Position numbers and translations under genes: made by a program | Shown: positions 1-7,785 of the stretch, one piece after another | Numbering within the stretch: position 1 is the first letter of the stretch | Layout: the number at the start of each line of letters is the position of its first letter | From: JAJPHF01 sp035293805 | GTDB lineage: Bacteria > Chloroflexota > UBA6077 > JAJPHF01 | Direction of reading: 5' to 3' | NCBI GenBank assembly: GCA_035293805.1 | Contig: DATGMD010000060.1 | Coordinates: 1-64,000, forward strand | Length of the DNA: 64,000 bases | The notes under the pieces: model-generated | What the model saw: only the letters and a program-made list of their open reading frames with translations | Told to the model about the DNA's origin: nothing | The model's database searches: none

Positions 1-1150
1 TCTGGTGGAGGCCGCGGATGGGGTCGAAGAAGCAGGTGAGGATGCTCTCGATGCCGGCGTCGTGCAGCGCCCGGATCTCCTCGGCGACCGTCTGGTAGCT
101 GCCGTACAGGTGCCACGCCCCCAGCCCCATCGCGTAGCGCAAGAACATCTCCCGCCCGACGCCGCCCCACGGGTCCGCGCGGTCGAGCTGCGCGCCGTAC
201 CGCTTGGCAAACGACGTGTTCGGGTCCGAGGCGATGTTCCACATGAAGTTGCAGATCGCCTCGCGGTCCACCTCGCTCTCGACCCAGGCCACCGTCTCCT
301 GGGCCCGGCTGTCCGTCTCTGCCATGATGACGTACACCATCGTCGCCGGCCGCACCTGGCGCCCGTACTTCGCCGCCAGCGCGTGGACGTTGCGCACCAT
401 GTCGCGGTACTCGGCCATCGTCCGGCCGGTCATGAACACCAGGTCGCAGTGGCGGGCGGCGAAGTCCAGCCCCACGGCCGAGTTGCCGGCGTTCATCAGC
501 ACCGGCCGCGGCTGGCGCACCGGCTTCGGCCGCAGCAGCGCGTCGTACGCCTGGTAGTAGTCGCCCGCGAAGTCGATCGGCTCGGCGGAGGCCCATAGCC
601 ACTTCATCAGCGTTACGAACTCGTCGGCCATGTCGTACGCCGTGTCGTGCTCGACCGGCTCCTGGCCGAACATGCGGTTCTCGTAGCGGTTGCCGGCCCC
701 GGTGACCACGTTCAGCCCCCAGCGGCCCTTCGACACGAAGTCGATGGTGGCGCCCATCTTCGCGACGTGCAGCGGGTGGAACTTGTAGGTGATGTGCGCC
801 GTGGAGAAAAGCTGCAAGCGCGACGTGACGGGCGCCAGGCAGGCGGCGGCGGCGAGGAAGTCCAGCGAGTCGTCGTTGTAGCCGCTGGGGCCGCCGTAGC
901 CCCGCCAGCGCCCGTACGGCACCTGGTACTCGTAGCCGATGCGCTCGGCGAGCTGGTTCAAGCGGAGCGCGGTGTCCCAGTGCCAGAAATTCCGCAGCCG
1001 GTCAGGATCGGTCAGCACGGCCTTCGACGCGCTCATCCCCGACGCGAGGTTCCAGGCGAAAAAGCCCAGCTCCATCGCGTTGCCGCTGCGCGTCGCCGGC
1101 TGCCCGCCCGGATCGAAGGGGCCGCGGAGCACGTCGGCTTGCCTGGCCAC
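1..1150 (-). CDS. LLM-class flavin-dependent monooxygenase (3' part beyond window)
   Basis: This is a bacterial luciferase-like, FMNH2-dependent monooxygenase of the SsuD/SfnG/NtaA type; such enzymes typically oxidise sulfonates, sulfones, amines or chelators. About 383 residues are visible and the C-terminus lies beyond base 1. Family landmarks include ELGFFAWN near residue 30, TAHITYKFHPLHVAKM with the usual region around the flavin site, GRWGLNVVTG, NRYENRMFG, and QPRPVLMNAGNSAVG further on. The GTG at 1150 is preceded by AGGAG eight bases upstream; in-frame GTG codons at 1156 and 1159 are alternatives. It starts 48 bases after the stop of the solute-binding lipoprotein gene on the same strand, so the two are probably co-transcribed and may handle the same imported compound. 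The exact substrate cannot be read from the sequence. The family call is firm. Confidence 0.9.
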   Translation of the reverse strand, partial: MARQADVLRGPFDPGGQPATRSGNAMELGFFAWNLASGMSASKAVLTDPDRLRNFWHWDTALRLNQLAERIGYEYQVPYGRWRGYGGPSGYNDDSLDFLAAAACLAPVTSRLQLFSTAHITYKFHPLHVAKMGATIDFVSKGRWGLNVVTGAGNRYENRMFGQEPVEHDTAYDMADEFVTLMKWLWASAEPIDFAGDYYQAYDALLRPKPVRQPRPVLMNAGNSAVGLDFAARHCDLVFMTGRTMAEYRDMVRNVHALAAKYGRQVRPATMVYVIMAETDSRAQETVAWVESEVDREAICNFMWNIASDPNTSFAKRYGAQLDRADPWGGVGREMFLRYAMGLGAWHLYGSYQTVAEEIRALHDAGIESILTCFFDPIRGLHQ

Positions 1151-1198
1151 GGTCACCACTCCTGCACAGGTGACTTCAGAGACCGATTGAGCGCCCCC

Positions 1199-2296
1199 TC
1201 ACGGGGCCGCGGGCACGCCCTGCGGGTCGACGCCGTGCGCGAACGCCTGCAGCTTCCGCAGGTACGAGTTGTCGTAGTAGTCGGAGGGCTTGTGGGCCTT
1301 GACCTCGGGCGACGACGAGAGATCGATCACGTTCTGCACGTTCTCGTCGCGCATCAGCGGATAGACGACCCAGCTCGCCAGGCTGTTCTGGTACGACTCC
1401 TCCAGCAGCTCCGGGTCGGTGACCTGCGTGTACTTGCTGATGATCGCCTTGGTGGCGTCGGGATTCGTCCTCGCCTGGTAGATCGCCTCGATGTAGGCTT
1501 TCAGGAACCGCGACACCTCGTCCTCGTGCGCTTGTGCCCAGTCGCGGCGCACGACGATGCCGTTGTTGATTGTCTGTAGGTCGAGCGGCGTCATGTTCAC
1601 GATCTCGTTGAATCCCGCCTGGCGGGCGCGCAGCGTGTTGGGCGAGGTAAGAATGGCGGCCTGCACCTGGCCGGTCTGCAGCGCCGCCAGGATCGCGCCG
1701 TCCTCGCGCAGGTAGGTGAGGTTGACCTGAGAGGGGTCGATGCCCTGCTTCATGAACAGGGTGCGGAGCGCGTTGTCGCTGGACCCGCCCTGGCTGGTGA
1801 CGCCCACCGTTTTGCCGACGAGGTCGCTCAGCGTGTGCAGCGAGGGGTCGCCGAAGACCCCTTGCGTGTACACCGGCACGGGCGACGCGATGTAGGTGAG
1901 GTCCGCGCCGCTCGCGATGGCGTCGATCGCCGCCGAGCCGTCCACGGTGATCTGCACGTCGCCGCTGACCAACGACTGGATGTCGGCTGGCTTCGCCAGG
2001 TGGCGCACGTCCGCGTCCAGCCCGTACTTGCGGAATAGTCCTTGGTCCTGCGCGATCCAGACCGGGGCGAAGGCCGCCGCCACCTGCGAGAAGGCGATCG
2101 TGATGGGGATGGGCGCGGCGGTGGCGGCGCCGCTCGCGGGCGCTGGCGCGCTGGCGCCGCCGCTCTGCGCCGCGCCGGGAGGGGCCGGCTGGCCCGCAGT
2201 ACCGGCTGGCGGCGCGGCGCCCCGTGTGCAGGCGATCGTGGCGAGCATCAGGCCGGTGACGAGCAGGGGCAGCGCCGTCCGAAGCCGCGCGATCAT
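1199..2296 (-). CDS. ABC transporter solute-binding lipoprotein (SsuA/NMT1-like)
   Basis: This is a 365-residue periplasmic-type binding protein of the SsuA/ThiY/NMT1 class, which bind sulfonates, nitrate-like ions or pyrimidine precursors for ABC uptake. The N-terminus has a hydrophobic signal followed by Cys23, a loose lipobox, and then an Ala/Pro/Gly-rich linker to about residue 60. The mature part begins with ITIAFSQVAAAFAPVWIAQD, the usual first strand and helix of the family, followed by a LVGKTVGVTSQGGSSDN segment typical of the ligand cleft. No permease or ATPase gene is adjacent, so it must use subunits coded elsewhere. The LLM monooxygenase starts 48 bases downstream on the same strand, which suggests, but does not prove, uptake of that enzyme's substrate. 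Confidence 0.88.
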   Translation of the reverse strand: MIARLRTALPLLVTGLMLATIACTRGAAPPAGTAGQPAPPGAAQSGGASAPAPASGAATAAPIPITIAFSQVAAAFAPVWIAQDQGLFRKYGLDADVRHLAKPADIQSLVSGDVQITVDGSAAIDAIASGADLTYIASPVPVYTQGVFGDPSLHTLSDLVGKTVGVTSQGGSSDNALRTLFMKQGIDPSQVNLTYLREDGAILAALQTGQVQAAILTSPNTLRARQAGFNEIVNMTPLDLQTINNGIVVRRDWAQAHEDEVSRFLKAYIEAIYQARTNPDATKAIISKYTQVTDPELLEESYQNSLASWVVYPLMRDENVQNVIDLSSSPEVKAHKPSDYYDNSYLRKLQAFAHGVDPQGVPAAP

Positions 2297-2553
2297 GGTG
2301 CCGCTCCTTTCCGCTTGGCGCCGGCCGCCGGCCCCATCGCCTCAACCAGGGCAGGCCGGCGGCCGGCGGAGACTCGCCCCGAGGTACCCGCTGAGCGAGC
2401 GCCGGCTGGGGACGCCCCCGTGTCCACCTGGCCGCGCACCATATCCTGATGTTACTCGCTCGCGCCGCTCGTTGCTTGCGGGCGGCGGGCCGCCCCTCCG
2501 GCGCGGCGGGGGCCGGCCGGGCGCGGACACACCCGTCGCGCCGCGCGCCGGCC

Positions 2554-4164
2554 TCACGCGCCGGGCGAGGCGTTCGCGGCGGCTCGGAGCGTCTTGCCCT
2601 GGCGATGCGCGATGGCCTCGGCGGTGCGGCAGGCCAGCGCGAGTATGGTCAGCGTTGGGTTCACGCTGGAGCCGGTCGGGAACAGCGCGCCGCCCGCCAC
2701 GTAGAGGCCCGCCACGTCGTGCGTCTCCCCCCAGGTGTTCGTCACCGCCGCGCGCGGATCGTCGCCCATGCGGGCGGTGCCCATCATGTGGACCTGCGAC
2801 GGCGGCTGGCGGAACGCCTCGCGCGCGCCGGCCGCGCGCAGCACCGCCAGCGATTTGGTCGCCGCCGCGTCCACCAGGCGCACGTCGTTCGGGTGCCAGT
2901 CGTAGTGCAGGTGCGCGCCCGGCAGGCCCCACTCGTCGGGCCGCTCGGGCTCGACCGTCACGCGGTTGAACGGCGTCGGCACGCCCTCGCCGATCGTGAA
3001 CAGCCCGGCCAGGTGGCGGTACTGGCGCATCAGCGCCTTCAGCTCTGCCCCCCACAGCCCCGCCGCCGCGCCCGTCGCCACGCCCACCGGCAGCGCCGTC
3101 AGCGTCTCCATCGCGAAGCCGCGGATGTGCGGCGCGTCGGGCCGCGTCTGGGCGTAGTCCAGGCAGCACAGGTGGTTCAGCACGAAGCCTTCCCAGGGGT
3201 TCATCGGCTCGTCGAACAGGCCCCAGCACTGCGCGCCGGGATGGGCCATGAAGTTGCGGCCAACCTGGTCGCTGCTGTTCGCCAGCCCGGTCGGGTGGCG
3301 CGGGCTCGCGGAGCTCAGCAGCAGGCGCGGCACCTCGATCGTGTTCGCGGCGACGACGATGGCCGTGGCGGGCTGCAGGTGGCGCGTACCGTCCGGGCGG
3401 TGCGCGTACTCGACAGCCGCGGCGCGCGTGCCGTCGGCCGACGTGTGGACGCGCAGGGCCGGCGAATCAGGGCGCAGGTCCACGCGCCCGGTGGCGAGCG
3501 CGGCCGGCAGCTCGGCGGTGGCGCTGCTGTACATGGCGCCGGTGCGGCAGCCCTGGATGCAGAAGCCGCAGTAGCAGCAGGCGTCGCGCCCCGGCAGCGG
3601 TCGCGACGCGATGGCCATCGGCCCCGGGTGCGTCCGGAGGCCCAGCCGCTCGAAGCCGCGCCGCAGTACGACGGTGTGCTGGTGGTAGCCGTGCGGCGGC
3701 AGGGGCGGCGGCCGGCGGCCGGGCGGGTCCCAGGGCGAGACGGCCCCGGCCACGCCGACGTGCGCCTCGACGGCGTCGTAGTACGGCTCCAGGTCGGCGT
3801 AGCTGAGCGGCCAGTCGGCCAGGCTGGCGCCGGGTAGCTGACCGTCGCGCGAGAGCACGCGGAAGTCCTCCGGGAACAGGCGAAACGCCGCGCCGGTCCA
3901 GACGAGCGTGCCGCCGCCCACGCCCAGCCCGCCGTTCACGCGCCCGCGCTGGGCGCTGCCGGTAAGCCGGTATTGCTGCTCGGGCCACCAGATGCGGCGC
4001 ATCGCCAGCTCGTCCTCGACGAACGCGGCGCGCACGTCGCCGTACCACGGCCCCGCTTCCAGCAGGACCACGCGCAGCCCCGCCTCGGCCAGCAGGCGGC
4101 AGAGCAGGCCCCCGGCCGCCCCGGCGCCGACGATGCAGACGTCGACTGGCGGGTGCTCGATCAT
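2554..4164 (-). CDS. GMC-family FAD oxidoreductase with Cys-rich cluster motif
   Basis: This is a 536-residue glucose-methanol-choline family flavoprotein that should oxidise an alcohol or sugar-type substrate with FAD. The ADP-binding fold is at residues 7-35 (CIVGAGAAGGLLCRLL, ending in LEAG). A GGGTLVW segment follows around residue 90. A cysteine cluster, CCYCGFCIQGCRTG, lies near residue 200; this type of motif occurs in membrane-linked gluconate and fructose/glucose dehydrogenases, where it is thought to bind an iron-sulfur cluster. The C-terminal domain has HMMGTARMG and an NPTLTILAL segment, the usual family ending. The start at 4164 places the FAD fold at the N-terminus; an in-frame extension to 4347 runs through an intergenic repeat and is unlikely. 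Its partner subunit gene lies 100 bases upstream. No cytochrome c subunit is seen. Confidence 0.9.
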   Translation of the reverse strand: MIEHPPVDVCIVGAGAAGGLLCRLLAEAGLRVVLLEAGPWYGDVRAAFVEDELAMRRIWWPEQQYRLTGSAQRGRVNGGLGVGGGTLVWTGAAFRLFPEDFRVLSRDGQLPGASLADWPLSYADLEPYYDAVEAHVGVAGAVSPWDPPGRRPPPLPPHGYHQHTVVLRRGFERLGLRTHPGPMAIASRPLPGRDACCYCGFCIQGCRTGAMYSSATAELPAALATGRVDLRPDSPALRVHTSADGTRAAAVEYAHRPDGTRHLQPATAIVVAANTIEVPRLLLSSASPRHPTGLANSSDQVGRNFMAHPGAQCWGLFDEPMNPWEGFVLNHLCCLDYAQTRPDAPHIRGFAMETLTALPVGVATGAAAGLWGAELKALMRQYRHLAGLFTIGEGVPTPFNRVTVEPERPDEWGLPGAHLHYDWHPNDVRLVDAAATKSLAVLRAAGAREAFRQPPSQVHMMGTARMGDDPRAAVTNTWGETHDVAGLYVAGGALFPTGSSVNPTLTILALACRTAEAIAHRQGKTLRAAANASPGA

Positions 4165-4200
4165 ATCCGCAGCAGCCTCGTGGCTAGCGCGCCGAGGCCG

Positions 4201-4236
4201 GCCCTCACCCCGCCCCTCTCCCAGGGGGAGAGGGAG
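4201..4236. repeat. 36-bp GC-rich imperfect palindrome, copy 1
   Basis: This element contains a short stem (CTCTCCC opposite GGGAGAG with a small loop). It is identical over all 36 bases, in reverse orientation, to 63155-63190. It sits in the 100-base gap between the small-subunit gene and the GMC gene, inside what looks like one operon. It could act as an mRNA hairpin that stabilises or attenuates the transcript, or be a REP-like mobile palindrome. Confidence 0.8.
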
Positions 4237-4264
4237 AAACGGAGCCCTGCTGCCCGATTTGGCG

Positions 4265-4708
4265 TCATGCCGGCTCTCGCCGCGGGTCCGGCTCGACGAT
4301 CGTGTGGGCGTAGCCGCCGCTATCCACGCACGGGCCGGGGAAGCCACAGAGCTGGTGGCCGAGCGGGCTGCCGTAGAACAGTCCCACGGCGAGGCCCCGC
4401 AGTGTCGCCCAGAACACCTCCGGCGGCGGATCGGCGGCGGTCCAGCCGGGGGGTGGACTGCCGCGCGCCAGCAAGGTCATCAGCGCGTGCCGCTGCGTCG
4501 GCGCAAGCGCCGCGAACGGCTGGCCGCCCAGCCGCTCGCCGGCGCGGTCGAGCGCGCGCAGGCCCTGCTCGACTAGCGCCGCGAGCGGCGGGCGCTCCGC
4601 CAGCGCCGCCCGCACGGCCGCCGCCGTCCTCGCCTCGGCCGCGCCCGGCGTGTCGTCCGTCGGGACCAGCGCCTCGACGAAGACCGCCAGAGTGTCGCGC
4701 GCTGCCAT
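4265..4708 (-). CDS. Gluconate 2-dehydrogenase subunit 3-like small subunit
   Basis: This 147-residue protein resembles the small (gamma, subunit 3) chain that accompanies membrane-linked GMC dehydrogenases such as gluconate 2-dehydrogenase. Visible features are LAVFVEALVPTDDTPGAAEA near the N-terminus, a helical middle with RHALMTLLARG, and a C-terminal half with FWATLRGLAVGLFYGSPLG ending in GGYAHTIVEPDP. Many homologues start with a Tat signal; none is seen here, so the complex may stay cytoplasmic or be exported with another subunit. The ATG at 4708 has a strong GGGGAGGAG site; an upstream in-frame ATG at 4852 lacks one. The GMC flavoprotein follows on the same strand, supporting a two-subunit enzyme. 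Confidence 0.8.
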   Translation of the reverse strand: MAARDTLAVFVEALVPTDDTPGAAEARTAAAVRAALAERPPLAALVEQGLRALDRAGERLGGQPFAALAPTQRHALMTLLARGSPPPGWTAADPPPEVFWATLRGLAVGLFYGSPLGHQLCGFPGPCVDSGGYAHTIVEPDPRREPA

Positions 4709-4886
4709 CGGCTCCTCCCCACCGGCTCGCAAGAGGGGCGCGGAAAGGATTCTACTGAATGCTTTCCATGCTTTCCATCGCCTGCAGGAGCACGTGCTGA
4801 GGGATCGTGGGCCCGAGCGCTTGCGCCATCCGGCGGTTGATCGCGAAATCATTCCTACCGGGTCGCGTTAGGGGGTCACCCGCCAA

Positions 4887-6017
4887 TCAGTTCGGGCTGG
4901 CGGTTTGCTGGGAGAGGACGACCTCTTGACGCGTGCGCGCCGACTCGTGGATGGCCAGGCACACTTCGAGCGTGGCCAGGCCCCAGCGGCCGTCGTGCGA
5001 GAGCGGGCGGCCGTGGACGACCGCCTGGTACATCTCCTCCAGCTCGGCCGCGCCCCGCAGCTCGCGCGGCACGGGAATCTCTCGGCGCCCGCCGCGCTCG
5101 TACACCCACAGGCCGTCGGGCGACTCGCGCAGGTCGGCGCGCTCGCAGGTCACGATGGTGAGGCCGAACTGGCCTAGCGACTGCTCCTGCCCGCGCCGCG
5201 CCGACCGTAGCGCCTCCTTCTGCGCCCGCTCGTCCGCGCCCGCCATCGCCTCGGGGACGCGCTCGGCCATCGACCGCTTGCCCGTCAGCTCGCCCGTCTC
5301 GAAGTGCCCGTAGCCGCTGTACACGATCGTCGCGGGTGTGCCGTCCGCGAACTCCAGGTACACGGTGTAGCTGCCGGGCGCCCCGCGCTCGGCGTCGAGC
5401 TGCACGGTCATGGCGCGCACGCTGCGCACCAGCCCGCCGCCGATCAGCCGCACGATATCGACCTGGTGCGAGGCCTGGCGGAACACCGGCCCGCCGCCCC
5501 GCGCCGAGTCCAACTCCTCCGGCAGCCGCGGGCGGTACATCCAGTCGGTGTAGTGCCAGGTGTGGATCATCCCCAGCCGCCCGAACACGCCGCCGCGCGC
5601 CAGGTCGGCCAGCTTGCGGACGGCCGGCGCCATGCTCTGCGTGTGGCCGGCGAGCAGCAGCACGCCGTTCCGCTCGGCCGCCGCGTTCATCGCCTCGGCC
5701 TCGTCCAGCGTGATCGCCAGCGGCTTCGAGACGATGACGTGCTTGCCGCCCTCGGCGGCCAGGATGGCGTGCTCGGCGTGCAGGTGGCTCGGCGTGGCGA
5801 CCCAGACGACATCGACGTTCGGATCGCGGCACAGCTCCTCGATCGAGCGGTGCGTCGCGATGCCGTACTCGGCCGCCGCCTGGTCGAGCGCCGTCTGGCG
5901 CACGTCGCCCACCGCCGTCAGCCGCACGTGCGGCCCCGTCGTCATCGCCGGCAGCAGCTGGCTCGCGCCCACCCCCAGCCCCGCCAGCCCCAGCCGCAGC
6001 GGCCTGGGCTCGCTCAT
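4887..6017 (-). CDS. Gfo/Idh/MocA-family NAD(P)-dependent oxidoreductase (copy 1)
   Basis: This 376-residue dehydrogenase has an N-terminal Rossmann fold (LGLAGLGVGASQ, residues 7-18), then NVDVVWVATPSHLH, the NAD-proximal strand of the family, and a C-terminal substrate domain with YLEFADGTPATIVYSGYG. The usual EKP catalytic motif reads SKP (HVIVSKPLAI); the lysine is kept but the glutamate is lost. The second Gfo/Idh protein (9446-10693) is a clear paralogue, sharing VDVVWVATP, GGGLVRSVRAM and EFADGTPATI, and has EKP intact. Phthalate 4,5-dihydrodiol dehydrogenase (Pht4) belongs to this family, which is relevant because a Rieske oxygenase is transcribed divergently. The start at 6017 gives the expected N-terminus. 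The substrate is unknown. Confidence 0.88.
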   Translation of the reverse strand: MSEPRPLRLGLAGLGVGASQLLPAMTTGPHVRLTAVGDVRQTALDQAAAEYGIATHRSIEELCRDPNVDVVWVATPSHLHAEHAILAAEGGKHVIVSKPLAITLDEAEAMNAAAERNGVLLLAGHTQSMAPAVRKLADLARGGVFGRLGMIHTWHYTDWMYRPRLPEELDSARGGGPVFRQASHQVDIVRLIGGGLVRSVRAMTVQLDAERGAPGSYTVYLEFADGTPATIVYSGYGHFETGELTGKRSMAERVPEAMAGADERAQKEALRSARRGQEQSLGQFGLTIVTCERADLRESPDGLWVYERGGRREIPVPRELRGAAELEEMYQAVVHGRPLSHDGRWGLATLEVCLAIHESARTRQEVVLSQQTASPN

Positions 6018-6336
6018 GACCGAGCCCCCATCTCGCCGGATGGCGCCACATCCGGCCCGCGCGACGTAGAGCACGGGCCTGTCGCCTGCCGTCCGGCTGG
6101 CGTGGGCGTCACCGCGCGGCGGGGCACAAGACTGCGCCCTACCAAACCTGCGGCTTGCGCGTTCACTGGTTCGCCCTCCGTTTACATCACCCACGGCCCG
6201 CCATTATGCGGCAGCCGTCTCGCCCGTACCAGCGAGGCCCGTTTGACGGCGCGTGCCGCCGCTGGTATCCTCAGCCCGCGAAGACCGCTGGCAGCCAAGC
6301 AGCGACACGTCCGCGCGGCGGCGAAGGGAGGCCGGC
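6018..6336. other. Divergent intergenic region, Gfo/Idh versus Rieske oxygenase
   Basis: These 319 bases hold no credible gene. The right half contains a good sigma-70-like promoter reading toward the Rieske gene (see 6243-6271). I saw no clear promoter for the leftward Gfo/Idh gene and no strong inverted repeat. Confidence 0.6.
6243..6271 (+). promoter_or_regulatory. Sigma-70-like promoter for Rieske oxygenase 1
   Basis: A TTGACG -35 box (6243-6248) and a TATCCT -10 box (6266-6271) are separated by 17 bases, with an extended TGn motif just before the -10. Transcription would start near 6278, leaving a leader of about 59 bases and a GGGAG ribosome site before the ATG at 6337. Confidence 0.5.
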
Positions 6337-7680
6337 ATGCTGACCCAGGAGGAGAACGAGCGGTATACGCGCGTCGGACCCGGCACGCCGTGCGGCGAGC
6401 TGATGCGCCGCTACTGGCACCCGGTCGCCGCCGTCTCCCAGATGCAGGACAAGTACACGCTCAAGGTCCGGCTCCTCGGCGAAGACCTCATCCTCTATCG
6501 GGACAAAGGCGGCGCCTACGGCCTCGTCGAGCCGCTGTGCCCCCACCGCCGCATGAACCTGATCTACGGCATCCCCGAGGCGCGCGGCCTCCGCTGCGCC
6601 TACCACGGCTGGCTCTTCGCCGAGACCGGGCAGTGCCTGGAGCAGCCCTACGAGGAGGCCGAGGACCCCGAGAGCCGCTTCAAGGACAAGATCTGCATCA
6701 AGGCCTATCCCGTCCAGCAGCTAGCCGGCCTGCTGTTTGCCTATCTCGGCCCCGCGCCCGCGCCGCTGCTGCCGCGCTGGGACGTGTACTGTATCGACGG
6801 CTACGTGCGCGACATCGGCTACGGCGTGCTGCCGTGTAACTGGCTGCAGTGCCAGGAGAACTCGCTCGACCCGGTGCACGTCGAGTGGCTGCACAGCTTC
6901 TGGGGGAACCACGTCGCGGCGATGCTCGGCAAGCCGGAGCTGTGGGTGCCGCCGAAGCGCCACCAGAAGATCGGCTTCGACGTGTTCGAGTACGGCATCG
7001 TGAAGCGCCGCGTGGTCGAGGGCGGCACCGAGGAGGACACGCCCTGGAAGGATGGGCACCCGATCGTCTTCCCGAACATGCTGCGCCAGGGCGGTAGCGG
7101 CGACGGCACCCCCGGCCTGTTCGGCAACCTCGGCCCCGCCTTCCAGATCCGTGTGCCCCTCGACGACACGCACACCGCCCACTGGTGGGTGGCCTGCTAC
7201 CCGAAGCAAGCCGCCGACCCCGACCAGCAGCCCGAGGACATCCCCTTCTACCGGGTGCCCGTCCCCTCGCTGGACGCCGAGGAGCAGCCCCAGTGGGAGT
7301 TGCTGGACAGCAACTCGGCGCAGGACATGGCCGCCTGGATCACGCAGGGCGCCGTCGCCGACCGCACGGGCGAGCACCTGGGCCGCTCGGACAAGGGCAT
7401 CATCCTTTTCCGTCAGATGCTCGAGGAGAACATCCGCCGCGTCGAGCAGGGCGAGGACCCGCTGAACGTCTTCCGTGACCCGGCCGCGAACGTCTACCTC
7501 TCGATGCGCACCGAGCGCGCCGGCGGCCAGCGCTTCGCCGGCAGCCGCAGTCGCCAGGGTGCCGCCACCAAGTACAGCCCCATCCTCTCCAGTCGCGGCG
7601 TGGCCCGCCCGTCGGACGCCGCCGCCGTGCAGGCTGCGGACGACGCGGCGGCCGCGGCGGCTGCCGCGGCCGTGCGGTGA
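6337..7680 (+). CDS. Rieske aromatic ring-hydroxylating oxygenase, alpha subunit (copy 1)
   Basis: This 447-residue oxygenase belongs to the phthalate 4,5-dioxygenase/vanillate demethylase-like group, which hydroxylate or demethylate aromatic acids with O2. The Rieske cluster ligands are Cys68, His70, Cys87 and His90 (CPH ... CAYHGW). The mononuclear iron motif is NSLDPVHVEWLH near residue 175, with the bridging Asp and the His pair. The C-terminal 40 residues are an Ala-rich low-complexity tail (AAAVQAADDAAAAAAAA) missing from copy 2. The start at 6337 has GGGAG seven bases upstream. No reductase or dedicated ferredoxin gene lies next to it. A paralogous Gfo/Idh-Rieske pair lies at 9446-12071. 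The substrate is not predictable. Confidence 0.92.
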   Translation: MLTQEENERYTRVGPGTPCGELMRRYWHPVAAVSQMQDKYTLKVRLLGEDLILYRDKGGAYGLVEPLCPHRRMNLIYGIPEARGLRCAYHGWLFAETGQCLEQPYEEAEDPESRFKDKICIKAYPVQQLAGLLFAYLGPAPAPLLPRWDVYCIDGYVRDIGYGVLPCNWLQCQENSLDPVHVEWLHSFWGNHVAAMLGKPELWVPPKRHQKIGFDVFEYGIVKRRVVEGGTEEDTPWKDGHPIVFPNMLRQGGSGDGTPGLFGNLGPAFQIRVPLDDTHTAHWWVACYPKQAADPDQQPEDIPFYRVPVPSLDAEEQPQWELLDSNSAQDMAAWITQGAVADRTGEHLGRSDKGIILFRQMLEENIRRVEQGEDPLNVFRDPAANVYLSMRTERAGGQRFAGSRSRQGAATKYSPILSSRGVARPSDAAAVQAADDAAAAAAAAAVR

Positions 7681-7785
7681 AAGTGAAGCATCGCTAAGGT
7701 TCGCGCGGTCGCCACCCGGCGCCCCAATTCTGTCTGGGCGAACGGCCAACGGGAAAGCCGTGGCCGGACCTGCTAGGTACGCTGG

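Noticed and set aside
5..1579. Two plus-strand reading frames of 197 and 310 codons
   Set aside because: Their proteins are Arg/Val/His-rich with no family motifs. The opposite strand reads a clean LLM monooxygenase through the same bases, and the solute-binding protein beyond it.
2449..3837. Long plus-strand frame of 462 codons
   Set aside because: It mirrors the GMC flavoprotein on the minus strand; composition is Arg/Ala-rich and no motif is seen. GC-rich third positions create long shadow frames here.
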